From NCBI GenBank assembly GCA_002169755.1, contig NHIU01000006.1, positions 1 to 17,017 of the forward strand: a DNA stretch of 17,017 nt, given 5' to 3'. This stretch comes from Candidatus Pelagibacter sp. TMED197 (GTDB taxonomy: Bacteria > Pseudomonadota > Alphaproteobacteria > Pelagibacterales > Pelagibacteraceae). The translations under genes and the position numbers were made by a program. The notes beneath the pieces are model-generated. The model had not been told where the DNA came from and ran no database searches. It saw only the letters and a program-made list of their open reading frames with translations. Shown here one piece after another: positions 16,359 to 17,017 of the stretch. Each line of letters begins with the position of its first letter. The first letter of the stretch is position 1.

Positions 16359-16361
16359 TCA

Positions 16362-16808
16362 ATGATGAAAAAAATTATAATTCTTAACGGACCAAATCTC
16401 AACCTTTTAGGTGAAAGAGAAAAAGAAAAATACGGAAATATTTCATTGAAAGATATTGAGGCTAATTGTAAAGAATTTTCAAATGAAAATGATATTATTC
16501 TTTCATTGTTCCAATCAAATATTGAGGGAGAATTAGTAGAAAAAATTCAAGAGGCTAGAAAAGATCAACATGGGTTAATTATAAATGCCGGTGGTTATAC
16601 ACATACCTCAGTAGCTATACATGATGCACTAAAGATACTTAAAATACCAATTATTGAATTACATATAACTAATATTTACAATAGAGAAGAATTCAGGCAT
16701 AAATCACTAATAAGTAAATTAGCAACAAGTGTCATTTGTGGTTTTGGATCAGATGGATACATAATGGCATTAAAAGCTATGAAAGATTTTTTAAAGTCTA
16801 AAAAATGA
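16362..16808 (+). CDS. aroQ: 3-dehydroquinate dehydratase, type II
   Basis: Converts 3-dehydroquinate to 3-dehydroshikimate in the shikimate pathway; a small flavodoxin-like dodecameric enzyme. From the ATG at 16362 it has 148 residues (MMKKIIILNGPNLNLLG); a second ATG at 16365 is equally possible. With the first, the catalytic residues fall at the classical numbers: Tyr24 in the lid loop (KEKYG), Asn75 (INAGGYTHTS), His101 (ELHITN), and Arg108 and Arg112 (REEFRHKS). The frame runs 26 codons further upstream, but that overlaps thiS and is not AroQ-like. There is no Shine-Dalgarno. Its TGA overlaps the accB ATG as ATGA. It is the only gene here ending in TGA. The aroQ-accB order is common in alphaproteobacteria. 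Confidence 0.95.
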   Translation: MMKKIIILNGPNLNLLGEREKEKYGNISLKDIEANCKEFSNENDIILSLFQSNIEGELVEKIQEARKDQHGLIINAGGYTHTSVAIHDALKILKIPIIELHITNIYNREEFRHKSLISKLATSVICGFGSDGYIMALKAMKDFLKSKK

Positions 16809-17017
16809 AAATTGAAAAAAAATTAATAAAAGAGTTGGTTGATCATTTAAAAGAGTTCAATTTAACTGAACTTGAATACCAAGAAGGTCAGATTAAAATA
16901 AAAGTTTCTAGAGCCTCTAAAGGAATAGAGCAAATTAAAACAGGTGCTGTAGTAGCTCCAAATAAAGCTGTATTAAATGAGTCAGATGATAGTGAAGATA
17001 CTAGAGTAAAATCTCCA
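16805..17017 (+). CDS. accB: Biotin carboxyl carrier protein AccB, N-terminal 71 codons (cut by window edge)
   Basis: Carrier subunit of acetyl-CoA carboxylase, which supplies malonyl-CoA for fatty acid synthesis. The visible part, MKIEKKLIKELVDHLKEF (1-18) then TELEYQEGQIKIKVSRA (21-37), matches the AccB N-terminal helix and the ELE...I.I.R pattern that contacts biotin carboxylase. A flexible linker follows (38-71: small, acidic and Ala/Pro/Lys residues). The biotinyl domain with its AMKM lysine is beyond the window. The ATG overlaps the aroQ stop by 4 bp, so translation is probably coupled. accC would be expected next, as in other proteobacteria, but is not seen. Confidence 0.88.
   Translation, partial: MKIEKKLIKELVDHLKEFNLTELEYQEGQIKIKVSRASKGIEQIKTGAVVAPNKAVLNESDDSEDTRVKSP

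Noticed and set aside
16284..16402. Upstream extensions of thiS and aroQ that would overlap head to head
   Set aside because: Both extensions are hydrophobic and unlike their families, and internal ATGs give standard lengths and catalytic residue numbering.
1..17017. Search for a novel defence, mobile or biosynthetic system
   Set aside because: Every gene belongs to a known family in a familiar alphaproteobacterial context; no transposase, integrase, repeat array, toxin-antitoxin pair or unexplained gene cluster is present.

Overview
The window reads as a compact, strongly AT-rich alphaproteobacterial chromosome of the SAR11/Pelagibacterales type. The grounds are lysine/asparagine/isoleucine-rich proteins, mostly TAA stops, almost no intergenic space (largest gap 146 bp), no mobile elements, tRNA, rRNA or CRISPR, and alphaproteobacterial neighbourhoods (anmK/tyrS, mrcA-prfB near rne, aroQ-accB). 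The assignment is by recognition only; no database was searched.

Layout. (1) 1-4545, minus strand: an iron-sulfur assembly operon, iscR-sufB-sufC-sufD-sufS, with sufS cut by the window edge. IscR should sense cluster supply; SufBCD is the scaffold and SufS the sulfur donor. The gap upstream of iscR holds two dyads, one close to the E. coli IscR type 1 site. (2) 4677-5333 plus: a small alpha/beta hydrolase of the COG2945 type, convergent with anmK (5330-6451 minus). (3) 6507-7748 plus: tyrS, divergent from anmK. (4) 13370 down to 7741, minus: mrcA-prfB-AsmA-like gene, joined by two TAATG stop/start overlaps. prfB carries an intact programmed +1 frameshift site and must be annotated through it. 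(5) 13517-15355 plus: an RNase E/G that contains no cysteine and lacks the zinc-link segment. (6) 16330 down to 15352, minus: thiS-thiG for the thiamine thiazole ring. (7) 16362 to the end, plus: aroQ and the start of accB, overlapping as ATGA.

Common themes. Three convergent gene pairs overlap through their stop codons, with no room for intrinsic terminators. Genes that start transcription units generally lack a Shine-Dalgarno sequence and have a -10-like hexamer very close to the start codon, while several internal operon genes have one. The functions are core housekeeping: Fe-S clusters, peptidoglycan synthesis and recycling, translation, RNA decay, thiamine, shikimate and fatty acid synthesis. 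I found no undescribed multi-gene system. The points most worth checking are the IscR-like operator, the zinc-link-less RNase E, the symmetric promoter between thiS and aroQ, the thiG start, and the leaderless-looking promoters.
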